A stretch of DNA of 64,000 nt from JAWLDA01 sp041686855 (GTDB taxonomy: Bacteria > Bacillota > Limnochordia > DTU080 > RSA5): contig JAWLDA010000002.1 of the NCBI GenBank assembly GCA_041686855.1, positions 372,001 to 436,000 of the forward strand, written 5' to 3'. This document shows, piece by piece, positions 9,701 through 17,443 of the stretch. Position numbers and translations under genes: made by a program. Each line of letters begins with the position of its first letter. Positions within the stretch are counted from its first letter, which is position 1. The notes under the pieces are model-generated. The model saw only the letters and a program-made list of their open reading frames with translations, ran no database searches and had not been told where the DNA came from.

Positions 9701-10011
9701 CGGGGCTCGCCCTTGGCACCCTCCAAGTGTGCCTCACTTAGGAGACGGCATAGATTGGCGTAGCCCTGATCGCTCTCCACAAGGAGCGTGAGATGCGAAC
9801 CGTCGTCCAAGGTCACCTCGCTGCCGGTGATCGGTTGAACGCCCCAGGCCTTTGCCGACTGAGCAAAGCTCATTGAGCCGTAAAGGCCGTCGTGATCAGT
9901 CAAGGCCAAAGCGTTCATGCCCACCTCGACGGCGCGTGCGATCAGCTCCTCAGGCATCGACGCACCGTCCAAAAATGAGTACGCCGAATGGCAGTGGAGT
10001 TCAACGTACAT
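6709..10011 (-). CDS. dnaE2: Error-prone DNA polymerase III alpha, DnaE2/ImuC type
   Basis: C-family polymerase of the translesion (mutasome) type, about 1100 residues. The N-terminal PHP domain begins HCHSAYSFLDG with TDHDGLYG following. The palm carries PGRGRGSSVSSL near 360 and the catalytic aspartates in PDIDLDF (about 401-407) and KVDFLALG (about 553-560). A helix-hairpin-helix region and a C-terminal OB fold follow (GLVVARQRPETASGVIFLLLED). The signature opening and ~1100-residue length fit DnaE2 rather than replicative DnaE. ATG 10011 has AAAGGG six bases upstream; another ATG is at 10017. It is last in an operon with the ImuB-like and DUF6504-like genes, overlapping the latter, so SOS control is expected. 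Confidence 0.93.
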   Translation of the reverse strand: MYVELHCHSAYSFLDGASMPEELIARAVEVGMNALALTDHDGLYGSMSFAQSAKAWGVQPITGSEVTLDDGSHLTLLVESDQGYANLCRLLSEAHLEGAKGEPRLSWERVAAHAQGILLLTGCRRSALASHLDAGQFKEARQWIERYRDVFGDRLWIELQQNRVRGDTDRICHLLELSRRYAVPVVATNNVHYHVRSRHRLHDVLVAIKHRKSLDASHRERRANSEFYLKSPEEMAHLFAELPQALQATLEIAERCTHFDITADLGYTFPDFNDAKTGESAQEALTRVCHEALAKRYARSDPTTQSQAKERLQQELRLVERHGLCGFFLVYRDLMQLAEEVANEVRGSSEARRHAHLPPGRGRGSSVSSLICYLIGLSHVDPIKAELSIDRFLTEELQVIPDIDLDFARDIRERLILRVYERYGREHVALVCSFSTYRLRSAVRDVGKALGLPVSEVERLAKLSDRAGAGELKDAMEALPEFKERVDAPLWRELIELAQEIAGFPRHISQHVGGMIISSRPLVECVPVEKARMPGRIICQWDKDSCEDARFIKVDFLALGMLSLIEECVERIAECSGEHVDLSRIPFDDDEVYDQICRGDTVGVFQIESRAQVQMLPRTQPRSLEELAIEVAIIRPGPIVGGAVHPYVERRTAQREAARRGEDYVCTYEHPLLERALKETLGVILYQDQVLQVAIDLAGFTPGKAEQLRRALGRKRSLEAVSHFHQAFREGAAQRGVPEETADLIFERILAFSQFGFPKSHSFAFAVLAYQSAWLRRYYPAPYAAALFNSQPMGFYPPHVIVRDAIRHGVEVLPPCINQSDITCSAGRSWVRIGFNYVKGLGTKDAQAIVRERERAGPFKSIAELERRVELPRRKMEALIDAGVFDVWGRGRRELLWDLGLHIPAERVASSSAHSASKESEAQGSEASRAKVETARQMRLPLTPASPEVVLPPLDAWELTAADYRATGLSTRAHYLGILRPKIPRGILRIDQIERTRHGTRTYVAGLVVARQRPETASGVIFLLLEDESGMLNVVVRPDLVEKRRSIVRGEKLLVTYGKVQQGEGTTSFLAFDVWPLERFVDLRDHEPLGQAEPVSHDFH

Positions 10012-10297
10012 GGTCATCCCTTTGCCGGTACCACTTTTGCGTCAGCAAGTCGCAGTAGAGCGTCTCGAGCGTTCCGTCCGCACACTCCACCACGTAGTAA
10101 AGGCGGCAAAGCGGCTCCCGCCACCACTCATCGTCGAGTCGCCAGCTATCTTTGACCGCCGCAACCTCCCGAGCGCGACCCTCGACTACAATCCGAAGAG
10201 GAGCTCCCGATGCGTCGCAGGTGACATCGACCGGACGAGGACGATTTAAGGGTCGAAGCTGATGAGAGCGTAACGGCGCTCGGGAATGCGAGACCAC
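10001..10297 (-). CDS. DUF6504-like small protein of the mutasome operon
   Basis: A 98-residue protein between imuB and dnaE2, overlapping both (52 bases with imuB, 11-17 with dnaE2). It has the look of the DUF6504 domain found next to or fused with ImuB-like polymerases: RPRPVDV, a REVAAVKDSWR segment, EWWREP, and YYVVECADGTLETLYCD ending in KWYRQRD. No enzymatic motif is visible. The only in-frame start is the GTG at 10297, inside imuB; the first 20 residues may not belong to the domain. The overlaps imply coupled translation with its neighbours and a role in the same DNA-damage complex (inference). Confidence 0.75.
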   Translation of the reverse strand: MVSHSRAPLRSHQLRPLNRPRPVDVTCDASGAPLRIVVEGRAREVAAVKDSWRLDDEWWREPLCRLYYVVECADGTLETLYCDLLTQKWYRQRDDHVR

Positions 10298-11454
10298 GGT
10301 TCCACCTCCGCGATACGGTACAATCCGGTTGTCCCGTAGCGAGCTTTAATGCGTGCGAGGGCCGCTTTGATTTTAGTGATCCGCTCCGAGCGCTCAGCAA
10401 AGAGTGACTCCTGCCCCACGTACGCCCCGCCGAGGAGTGTCAGTTTACCCGTAAGCGCCTCAACAGCTCCGGGAAGCGCACTCTCTCTCAAGCGTCGCTT
10501 GAGCATCCCCTCTAAACGCTGAAGCTCCCCGACCGGCTCGTGAAACGTGATGCATTTCTCCCAACGCGTTTCGGCGGTACGGGCCACCAGCTCCAGTTGT
10601 CGCACCGTTGCGTCCCTGCGCTCCTTGCGCCGCCACAACCGAGCGAGGAGTTGTTGCATTCCCGCCCATAAAGGCGCCCACTCCAACGTCGCCGCCGGGA
10701 GGTTGAGCGTTTCGACAATGGGACGGAAAGGGCGTCTTGGAATCAGCGCCGACTCATCGATGCCGCGCGCCAACTCCCAAGCGGAGCGCCCCTCTTTACC
10801 GAACTGCGCCACAAGGGCATCTGGATGAAGACGAGCGATCTGCCCCAGCCGCTGAAGGCCAAAGAGGAGAAGGCGCCTCTTCATCTCTTCGCTTACGGGA
10901 AGGCGCTGGACCGGATGTGACGACAAGAATGCAGCCGCCTCATGAGTCGAGACTGTTACGGTGCCCGCTTCGGCCGAGAGCGCCGCAATGGAGGCCACAA
11001 ATTTATTGGGGCCGGCCGCGGCCCCGACTTTGAAGCGATGCGTCGCGCGAGAGAGCGCAGTCGTTAACGCCTGTAGGAGCCTCTCCGTGTTAGGATAGAG
11101 GCGCTCCATACCGGTAATATCGGTAAACGCGCACCCTAACTCCCCCTCCTCCACTGCGGGGACCCACTCTTCGAGCTCATCGAGGAGTTGTAGGTGCACG
11201 GCCTGATAGTGCTCGGGAGCCGCCGGCACGAGGAGAGCCTCCTTGCACACAGACGAGACCGCTCGCACGGACATCCCTTCTCGTACACCTGAGATCTTGG
11301 CCGCGTCAGAGCATCCAATCACGACCCCTGTCGCACTCGACGTCCCCGACGTGACGGCAAAGGGCAGTTTGCGAATCTCCGGACGGCGCCCACTCTCTAC
11401 TTGGACGATAAAATTAGGGATGCGGATACAGGCGATGAGGCGGTCGCGTCCCAC
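10246..11454 (-). CDS. imuB: ImuB-like Y-family DNA polymerase homologue, probably non-catalytic
   Basis: 402 residues with the Y-family fold. The positions that carry catalytic acids in active Y-family enzymes are not acidic: the N-terminal motif reads IRIPNF, and the second motif reads EELGCAFTDITG where Pol IV has SIDEAYLDVT. Loss of these residues is typical of ImuB, which acts as a clamp-binding adaptor for DnaE2. QESLF (348-352) fits a beta-clamp binding motif and is followed by a C-terminal segment ending in WSRIPERRYALISFDP. GTG start with GGGAGG seven bases upstream. It is first in the operon, about 75 bases from a promoter with two LexA-like boxes. No imuA is present in the window. 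Confidence 0.88.
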   Translation of the reverse strand: MGRDRLIACIRIPNFIVQVESGRRPEIRKLPFAVTSGTSSATGVVIGCSDAAKISGVREGMSVRAVSSVCKEALLVPAAPEHYQAVHLQLLDELEEWVPAVEEGELGCAFTDITGMERLYPNTERLLQALTTALSRATHRFKVGAAAGPNKFVASIAALSAEAGTVTVSTHEAAAFLSSHPVQRLPVSEEMKRRLLLFGLQRLGQIARLHPDALVAQFGKEGRSAWELARGIDESALIPRRPFRPIVETLNLPAATLEWAPLWAGMQQLLARLWRRKERRDATVRQLELVARTAETRWEKCITFHEPVGELQRLEGMLKRRLRESALPGAVEALTGKLTLLGGAYVGQESLFAERSERITKIKAALARIKARYGTTGLYRIAEVEPWSRIPERRYALISFDP

Positions 11455-11512
11455 TGGGTTTCCTCCCTTTTAAACGCATCCTGAAACCTGAAATGACGTC
11501 CCCACGCAATAC

Positions 11513-11526
11513 CGTACGCGTGTTCG
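11513..11526 (-). promoter_or_regulatory. LexA-box-like operator 1 of imuB
   Basis: CGTACGCGTGTTCG matches the Bacillus-type LexA box CGAAC-N4-GTTCG with one mismatch. It lies just downstream of the imuB -10 element, across the expected transcription start. It is almost the inverted copy of the second box (11537-11550). Confidence 0.75.
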
Positions 11527-11528
11527 TC

Positions 11529-11557
11529 ATTTTAGGCGAACACATGTACGGTGTCAA
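11529..11557 (-). promoter_or_regulatory. Sigma-A-type promoter of the imuB operon
   Basis: On the minus strand, TTGACA (11557-11552) is followed after exactly 17 bases by TAAAAT (11534-11529). This is a near-consensus vegetative promoter about 75 bases upstream of the imuB start. Its spacer contains one LexA-like box and a second lies just beyond the -10, as expected for an SOS-repressed promoter. Confidence 0.85.
11537..11550 (-). promoter_or_regulatory. LexA-box-like operator 2 of imuB
   Basis: CGAACACATGTACG matches CGAAC-N4-GTTCG with one mismatch and lies wholly within the -35/-10 spacer of the imuB promoter. Its centre is 24 bases from that of the other box. Confidence 0.75.
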
Positions 11558-11615
11558 GAGGGACGCACCGCCAATCCATTTCCTCATGTTGGAAGACCAT
11601 AGATCGTCGACTGGA

Positions 11616-12371
11616 CTACATATAGGATCCGCCATTCACCATTAAGAGTTGCCCCGTCATCCAGTCCGAGCTTTTCGAAGCGAGGATCATGGTCGCATCG
11701 GCGATCTCAGCCGGCGTGGCAAAGCGCCCTAACGGAATCTCCTTGAGCAGTTCCTCCCGCACCTGCGGATCACTCAGGCCAAAGCGCGAGATGACGTCCT
11801 CCGTCTCTGTGAATCCGGGCACTAGGCAATTCACCTGTACGGCAGGCGCGAGTTCGCGGGCCAGACACTTGGTGAGCGAAATCACCCCCGCCTTAGCTGC
11901 ACAAAAATTCACTCCATTCTTTCGACCGCGAATGGCCGAGGCGGCGGAGACGTTGATCACCTTGCCGCTGCCTTGTTCGAGCATCAGAGGAATGACGGCC
12001 TGTGTGCACAGGAACGTCCCTTTGAGGCTTACGTCTATGACGCGATCCCACTCCTCCTCGGTCATGATCTGGGCAGGCTTGTCGTACGCAACGCCAGCGT
12101 TATTCATGAGAATATCGACAGTACCCCACTCCTCGACCACTCGATCGAACAGGGCGCGCACATCGCTCTTAACCGCTACATCCGCTCGAACAGCGATTCC
12201 CTCGCCTCCCCGTTGACGTATGTTTTTAACGACCTCCTCGGCTTCCTGAGCGGACTTACTATAATTGACAACGACTTTCGCACTTTCATCGGCCAGTCGC
12301 ATCGCCACCGCAGCGCCAATGCCCCGGCTCGCTCCAGTTACGACTGCTACCTTGCCTTCTAGGCACCCCAT
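11616..12371 (-). CDS. FabG-like SDR protein with a degraded catalytic tetrad
   Basis: A 251-residue classical short-chain dehydrogenase/reductase. The cofactor parts are intact (TGASRGIG at 12-19, NNAG at 90-93). The catalytic tetrad Asn-Ser-Tyr-Lys is replaced: Ser115 in DVSLKG where Asn is usual, Ala143 in NVSAAS in place of the active Ser, and Phe156 in NFCAAK in place of Tyr; only Lys160 remains. The codons read AGC, GCC and TTT, so this is not a translation slip. Oxidoreductase activity is therefore doubtful; it may bind nucleotide without turnover, or use other chemistry. It stands alone, upstream of the imuB promoter and divergent from the LolA-like gene. Confidence 0.9.
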   Translation of the reverse strand: MGCLEGKVAVVTGASRGIGAAVAMRLADESAKVVVNYSKSAQEAEEVVKNIRQRGGEGIAVRADVAVKSDVRALFDRVVEEWGTVDILMNNAGVAYDKPAQIMTEEEWDRVIDVSLKGTFLCTQAVIPLMLEQGSGKVINVSAASAIRGRKNGVNFCAAKAGVISLTKCLARELAPAVQVNCLVPGFTETEDVISRFGLSDPQVREELLKEIPLGRFATPAEIADATMILASKSSDWMTGQLLMVNGGSYM

Positions 12372-12545
12372 CTTTACACCACTCCAAGCGTTGATATCTC
12401 GTAATCTCTATGCAAGTGAAGAAGGAAGCAAAACCGATCGCGACGGCAGGAGAGAGGAAGGGATAACCAGAAACAGTTCTGGAAAGCTTCACGTCGTTTA
12501 AGATCCAAATTGCCCCGCAAATGTCCAGGAGGAATGTGAGCACGT

Positions 12546-13337
12546 ATGCCCTCTCCCACTCGACGCCCCGGTCACCCGGTTCGCCCGCAATCATCCGCGT
12601 CCACGTGCGCCTTTTCGTGGAGACTGCTTCTTGCCGTAACGCTTGTGGGAGCGCTTTACGGCGCCGTTCCAACCGGATCAATCTACGCCGACGCGCCAAC
12701 TAAACCGGCAAGCGTCGACGCAGCCGAGCTCACCATCGAGTACATAGCACAGAAGCTAGAGACCAGGATTCAAGATGTGATTGATATTACGGCCGACATC
12801 GCGTTCGTTCAGGTCTCGCCGCGCAACGGCTCGCGCTCCGAGGGCGAGCTGCAGCTCAAAGCGCTCTTCCCCGACTTGGTCCGAGCAGCCTGGACCAGCC
12901 CCGACTTTTTGAGCGGCCTTTTGTGGATCCTTGACGTTCAACGCGATCGCTTTACTCAATATCAACCGACGACCGGCGAGGCGCGCCACCTTCCGCTCAG
13001 CGATGTCATTGCTGATCAGACGCTGATTCCTATCACACCCGAACAGCTCTTCACATTGCCCTCAAACGACCAGTACGCGCTGGAGATCGAGCAACAACCT
13101 CCCTCCGAGGCCGATCAACCCGTTGCCATCGTACGAGCTGTCGACACCCTCAGCGGCAAGACCTTTCGGGTGTGGGTCGATCTGCAAGACTGGATCGTCA
13201 CACGGATCGAGTCGCTGAATGCCTCGGGACGCGTAGAGCTTTCCGCATGGGTACAGGAGATTCACATCAATCAAGGTCTCACTGCAGCCGAATTGCGCGG
13301 CCTCCCTCCCGGCACCGTCGAACGACACATGCCTTAA
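12546..13337 (+). CDS. Secreted LolA-like protein upstream of the RND exporter
   Basis: 263 residues with an Arg-rich N-terminus and a hydrophobic stretch (about 27-45, LLLAVTLVGALYGAV) that should act as signal peptide or anchor. The rest, with alternating beta segments and phrases such as VWVDLQDWIVTRIES, resembles the LolA/outer-membrane-lipoprotein-sorting fold that Bacillota also use for secreted proteins. An in-frame stop just upstream fixes ATG 12546 as the earliest start; AGGAGG is 13 bases before it, rather far. It is 40 bases upstream of an RND transporter and probably in one operon, perhaps serving as its extracytoplasmic partner (inference). Confidence 0.65.
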   Translation: MPSPTRRPGHPVRPQSSASTCAFSWRLLLAVTLVGALYGAVPTGSIYADAPTKPASVDAAELTIEYIAQKLETRIQDVIDITADIAFVQVSPRNGSRSEGELQLKALFPDLVRAAWTSPDFLSGLLWILDVQRDRFTQYQPTTGEARHLPLSDVIADQTLIPITPEQLFTLPSNDQYALEIEQQPPSEADQPVAIVRAVDTLSGKTFRVWVDLQDWIVTRIESLNASGRVELSAWVQEIHINQGLTAAELRGLPPGTVERHMP

Positions 13338-13377
13338 CTGTCTCACTTAAACATGCGCTCATGGAGGTTCCCCCGAG

Positions 13378-16300
13378 GTGAACATCGTCCGACTCGCCAT
13401 TCGTCGCCCCGTCGGGGTGAGCATGATTCTGCTTGCCCTCCTCGTCGTGGGGATCACCTCGTTTCAGAGCGTCGGACTCGACCTTCTGCCTCACATGGAG
13501 TTTCCGTTGGCAGCCATCGTGACGGTGTATCCCGGAGCCGATCCGCAGACCGTCGAAGAGTCGCTCACCAAGCCTATCGAAGCCTCGCTGGCCACCGTCG
13601 CCGGCCTCCAGCGCATGCGATCGACGAGTTTCGAGAACGCCTCCCTCATCCTCATCGAATTTGGCTGGGGATCCAATCTTGAACGAGCGTTTCGCGATGT
13701 ACATACCCACATCGAACTAATCGCCGCCACGTTGCCTCCCCAGGCATTAGATCCGCTCGTCGTGAGAGCCGACCCTTCCCAATTTCCGCTGATGGTGGTG
13801 GCTGTTTCAGGAAGTGACGATCTCGTCGAGCTCTCCCGCAACATCGAATCGCACGTAGTGCCGACGCTCCAACGAGTCCCTGGGGTCGCCTCCGTCTCGA
13901 CCATTGGAGACGCGCACGAAGAGGTAGCAGTCACGTACGATTCCGAGGCATTAGCAGAGGCAGGCGTCACACCGACCCTCCTTCACCAGATCTTGGCCTA
14001 TCAAAACACCGTCGTGCCGGCCGGCGTGGTTGAGAACGACTCCCAACGTCTCACCGTGCGCGCCGGACGGGAGATCGACTCTATCGAAGCGCTCCAAAAG
14101 CAGCCGATCGCTTTGCGCCAACCATCCGACGAACTCAACGCCTTTGGCATGCTCGCACTGGCCCAGGCGCTCCCCGTACGCCTTGCGGACGTCGCCGATG
14201 TTGAACGCCGCACAGCACCACAGACGGCATTCACCCAAGTGAACGGGGAGCCGGCCATTTTGCTGCGCGTTTTGAAACAATCAGGGGAGAATACCGTCGC
14301 GGTTGCCGCCCGCCTCGAACGTGCTATCCACACCCTAGCCGAGGCACCGAACGGCCTTAGCTTTCACCCGCTCGTCAATCAAGCAGATCTCATCCGCAAC
14401 TCCCTCACAAACGTGGCCCAGTCGACCGCTTGGGGCGCGCTCCTGGCCGTCATCGTCCTCTTCCTCTTCTTACGCCGCTTGGGAGCGATAGCTGTGATCG
14501 CCGTCGCCATCCCGCTCTCGGTCATCGCAGCGATCGCCATCCTGCATGCGACCAACACGACGCTCAACCTCATGAGCTTAGGCGGTCTCGCTTTATCGAT
14601 CGGGATGTTAGTCGACAACGCCATCGTGGTCTTGGAGAACATCACCCGCCATCGCGAGTTGGGAAAGCCCAGCCTGGAAGCGGCCAGTGACGGCAGCGTA
14701 GAGATCGGACCGGCGATCGTCGCCTCTACGCTGACCACCTTGGTCGTCTTTATTCCCATCACCACTCTCGAGAGCCTGCTCGGCCTCCTCGTTCGCGACA
14801 TGGCCATCGCCGTATCGGCAGCCATCGTCGCTTCGTTGGTCGTCGCCCTCTTTGTGGTTCCTGTGGCCGCGTCTCGCTGGATTCGCGCCACCCGCGCGGA
14901 ACGCGCGGAGTCAACGCCCACCTCGGGCGAAGGGGCGGCCCATAGCCGTCCCACCTATCTGCGCGAAGTCGCCGCGACAAAGGATGGGGTCGACCCGTCT
15001 CCTTTGGCAGCCAACAGGCGCGACGAGCGGCGGACCGAGTTGGCCCCTCAGCGACTCTATCGGGCACTCCTCAAGCACTGGCTGACATTGCGGTGGGCGA
15101 ACGTCGCAATCGTCGTCGTCATCGTAGGCGCCCTCGTTTACCTCCCCGGACGGATCGGCATGATCTTCCTTCCGCCGATGGACGGCGGGCTTATACGCGC
15201 CCATCTCACTCTTCCCCCGGGAACGCCCACCGCCGTTGCCCACGAGCGCCTCGAACACTACGGCTTAGCTATTCGCGCACTTCCCGGAGTTGAGAGTGTC
15301 GCCGCCTCCCACACCAACAGTGTCACAGAGGGCGCCGATTTCATGCAACTCCTTGAGGCGAATCAGACCGAGTTTACTATCGTCCTTACGCCGGCCGGCC
15401 TACGTGACCATTCAGCGGACGAGATCGCCCGTCAGATCGCGGACCTTCCCAGCGCCCCCAACGAGGCGTGGCAGATCGAGTCTGACCGCGCTTCGGCCTC
15501 TTTGGGCGAGGACTACTTCCCAGGCCTCACGCTCCACCTCACAGGGCCCGACCTCAATGTCCTTCGTTCAGTCGCCGAGACGGTGCAGGAGCGTATCGCC
15601 GGCATTTCGGGTATTGGGCGTGTGCGAACCAGCCTCACACCGCCCCAACCCGAACTCCTCTACCGGGTTACCGATCGGAGTTTTCAGGGCGTTTTCGCAG
15701 GCGGCGAACCGCTCACGGCCGGTCAGGTCGGTCTGTCCCTACGCAACCACCTCACCGGCTCCGTGCCCACCCACGTACTCATTGACAGCAACCGGCTTCC
15801 GGTGGTCCTTCGTCCGAACGCAACAGAGACCCACAGTATCGAGGCGCTCGCAGCGTTCCCAGTCCCCGGGGTTCAGCTCACAGACGACGCCAACTCTGCT
15901 CGGCCCAAGCTGGGACGCATCTCAACGCTCGAGCGCACAGACGGCCCCCAGGCAATCGAGCACGCCGACCGTTCGCGTCTAGTCGTGGTGAAAGCCGAGC
16001 TCGATGGAGCGGGCCTCTCTGCAGCCAAGAAAATGGCCTTGAGCGCACTGGAAGAGCTTGAGATTCCGCCCGGGTACGAGATTCGCGTCGCTGGGATTCA
16101 CCAGGTGATCGAGGAATCCGCTCCCGAATTCATGGGAATACTGCTCCTCGCCGTCCTCTTTGTCTACATCACGATGGCCGTTCTCTTCGAATCGTGGAGC
16201 CAGCCGCTCCTCCTGATGCTGACGGTTCCACTCGCCGCGGTTGGCGCATTGATGGCTCTGGCTCTCTGGGGTCATCCCCTCAGCGTGCCGGCGATTGTCG

Positions 16301-16656
16301 GCCTCATTCTCCTGATCGGGGTCTCCGTAAACAACGGTATTGTCATGGTCGATTACATCAATCAACTGCGGGCCCGCGGCCTCTCCCCGCGCGACGCCAT
16401 CGTGCAGGGTGCCACAGCCAGGCTTCGACCGATCCTCATGACCAGCCTAACGACGCTCTTCGGCCTCTTCCCTCTAGCTCTGGCAGTCGGAGAGGGGAGC
16501 GAATTCCAGGTTCCGATGGCGATTGCCGTCTCCGGAGGACTTGTATTCTCAACCCTACTCTCACTCTTTGTCCTGCCGGGGGTCCTCTCTCTCGTATCGG
16601 GGCGCTCCCAATCTTGGGAACGCTCTACTCAGATCACTCCAATTCCGCGTCAATAG
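13378..16656 (+). CDS. RND (HAE-1/AcrB-type) efflux transporter
   Basis: A 1092-residue proton-driven exporter in the cytoplasmic membrane, with two copies of the RND unit. Residues 1-30 form TM1; large extracytoplasmic loops lie at about 40-330 and 600-860; helix blocks follow each. The proton-relay acid stretch LVDNAIVVLENI and the second-half helix motif GVSVNNGIVMVDYI are both present. Length is normal for AcrB/SwrC relatives. GTG start with GGAGG upstream. No membrane-fusion protein or outer-membrane channel is nearby; the only companion is the LolA-like gene. Substrate is unknown (amphipathic drugs, surfactants or lipids are typical). Confidence 0.93.
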   Translation: MNIVRLAIRRPVGVSMILLALLVVGITSFQSVGLDLLPHMEFPLAAIVTVYPGADPQTVEESLTKPIEASLATVAGLQRMRSTSFENASLILIEFGWGSNLERAFRDVHTHIELIAATLPPQALDPLVVRADPSQFPLMVVAVSGSDDLVELSRNIESHVVPTLQRVPGVASVSTIGDAHEEVAVTYDSEALAEAGVTPTLLHQILAYQNTVVPAGVVENDSQRLTVRAGREIDSIEALQKQPIALRQPSDELNAFGMLALAQALPVRLADVADVERRTAPQTAFTQVNGEPAILLRVLKQSGENTVAVAARLERAIHTLAEAPNGLSFHPLVNQADLIRNSLTNVAQSTAWGALLAVIVLFLFLRRLGAIAVIAVAIPLSVIAAIAILHATNTTLNLMSLGGLALSIGMLVDNAIVVLENITRHRELGKPSLEAASDGSVEIGPAIVASTLTTLVVFIPITTLESLLGLLVRDMAIAVSAAIVASLVVALFVVPVAASRWIRATRAERAESTPTSGEGAAHSRPTYLREVAATKDGVDPSPLAANRRDERRTELAPQRLYRALLKHWLTLRWANVAIVVVIVGALVYLPGRIGMIFLPPMDGGLIRAHLTLPPGTPTAVAHERLEHYGLAIRALPGVESVAASHTNSVTEGADFMQLLEANQTEFTIVLTPAGLRDHSADEIARQIADLPSAPNEAWQIESDRASASLGEDYFPGLTLHLTGPDLNVLRSVAETVQERIAGISGIGRVRTSLTPPQPELLYRVTDRSFQGVFAGGEPLTAGQVGLSLRNHLTGSVPTHVLIDSNRLPVVLRPNATETHSIEALAAFPVPGVQLTDDANSARPKLGRISTLERTDGPQAIEHADRSRLVVVKAELDGAGLSAAKKMALSALEELEIPPGYEIRVAGIHQVIEESAPEFMGILLLAVLFVYITMAVLFESWSQPLLLMLTVPLAAVGALMALALWGHPLSVPAIVGLILLIGVSVNNGIVMVDYINQLRARGLSPRDAIVQGATARLRPILMTSLTTLFGLFPLALAVGEGSEFQVPMAIAVSGGLVFSTLLSLFVLPGVLSLVSGRSQSWERSTQITPIPRQ

Positions 16657-16748
16657 CTTTTACGGGCTCCGTCCTCACGCTGCCAGGGCTTGTGCACATA
16701 ACCCTCGGGGAATGGGTGCATCTTAAGCACGAGGAGGGGGCGTTCCCT

Positions 16749-17120
16749 ATGGAGATTGACGGACGCAGCATCTTTGGTTACTTTTCCGACCGCAACGACG
16801 CCGAGCAGGCGAAGGAGCAACTCCTTCGCGCCGGCTTCAATGATACCCAGTTGGATTCCGTGCGCCACGACGAGCCGATCGGTGCGTCAACCCCCACGCT
16901 TTCCGCACAGTTTGACAGCTTAAGCGAGCTCACCTTAGGAACCCAAACGGGTGACGACACCGGCATACTACTCGCAGCGGACACGGCCGCAAGCGGGATG
17001 GCTGGTCGCGGCCAACCGCCCTTGGACAAGGCGTGGCTTATTGTCACTGTAACTGACGGTAGCGACGAGCAGGTAGAACGAGCCGTGAAAATTCTCAAAA
17101 GTAACGGGGCCGACGTCTAA
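16749..17120 (+). CDS. Small conserved-looking protein of unknown function
   Basis: 123 residues from ATG 16749, with GAGGAGGGGG just upstream. The opening SIFGYFSDRNDAEQAKEQLLRAGF resembles the start of stress-protein/YflT-like domains that pair a beta-alpha unit with a later repeat; the C-terminal AWLIVTVTDGSDEQVERAVKILKSNGA could be the partner half. No signal peptide or membrane helix. It lies 92 bases after the RND gene and before a small membrane protein gene. Function not assigned. Confidence 0.7.
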   Translation: MEIDGRSIFGYFSDRNDAEQAKEQLLRAGFNDTQLDSVRHDEPIGASTPTLSAQFDSLSELTLGTQTGDDTGILLAADTAASGMAGRGQPPLDKAWLIVTVTDGSDEQVERAVKILKSNGADV

Positions 17121-17179
17121 TGCGTCGATCTAGACCGCATCCTGATTGAATACGCTGGGTTACCAAGGGGGCGAGCCGG

Positions 17180-17434
17180 ATGGCGGACTGGCACGTTTGG
17201 GCAGCGCTCAGCGCCATGCTTGCACTGGGTGGATACGTGGGTGTGGGCCTTTTCTTGCGAGAGTTCAGCGGGGCGTGTGTCGCCGTTGCTTGTGCATCCG
17301 CGTCTCTCGAGCTCTCCCATGAACAACAGCTTCATGTGTTCTTCCTTGTTTCAGGCCTCCTGCTCGTCGTCCAACGGACACGCAGACGCAGACGCTCCAT
17401 CGGCCATGCGTCGCCCCCTCATGCCCAACAGTGA
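17180..17434 (+). CDS. Small two-helix membrane protein
   Basis: 84 residues with two hydrophobic segments (about 5-40 and 48-64) and a basic Arg-run tail (RTRRRRR). AAGGGGGCGAG precedes the ATG at usual distance, and the stop is nine bases before the pbp1A start, suggesting co-transcription. No family recognised. The reading is supported only by these signals. Confidence 0.5.
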   Translation: MADWHVWAALSAMLALGGYVGVGLFLREFSGACVAVACASASLELSHEQQLHVFFLVSGLLLVVQRTRRRRRSIGHASPPHAQQ

Positions 17435-17443
17435 GGGATTCTC

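Noticed and set aside
12286..12699. A 137-codon minus-strand frame upstream of the SDR gene
   Set aside because: It overlaps the start of the SDR gene and the LolA-like gene and is Arg-rich without recognisable features.
16194..16748. N-terminal extension of the small protein at 16749
   Set aside because: The extension lies inside the RND gene, reads as random Arg/Pro-rich sequence, and a good ribosome site marks ATG 16749.
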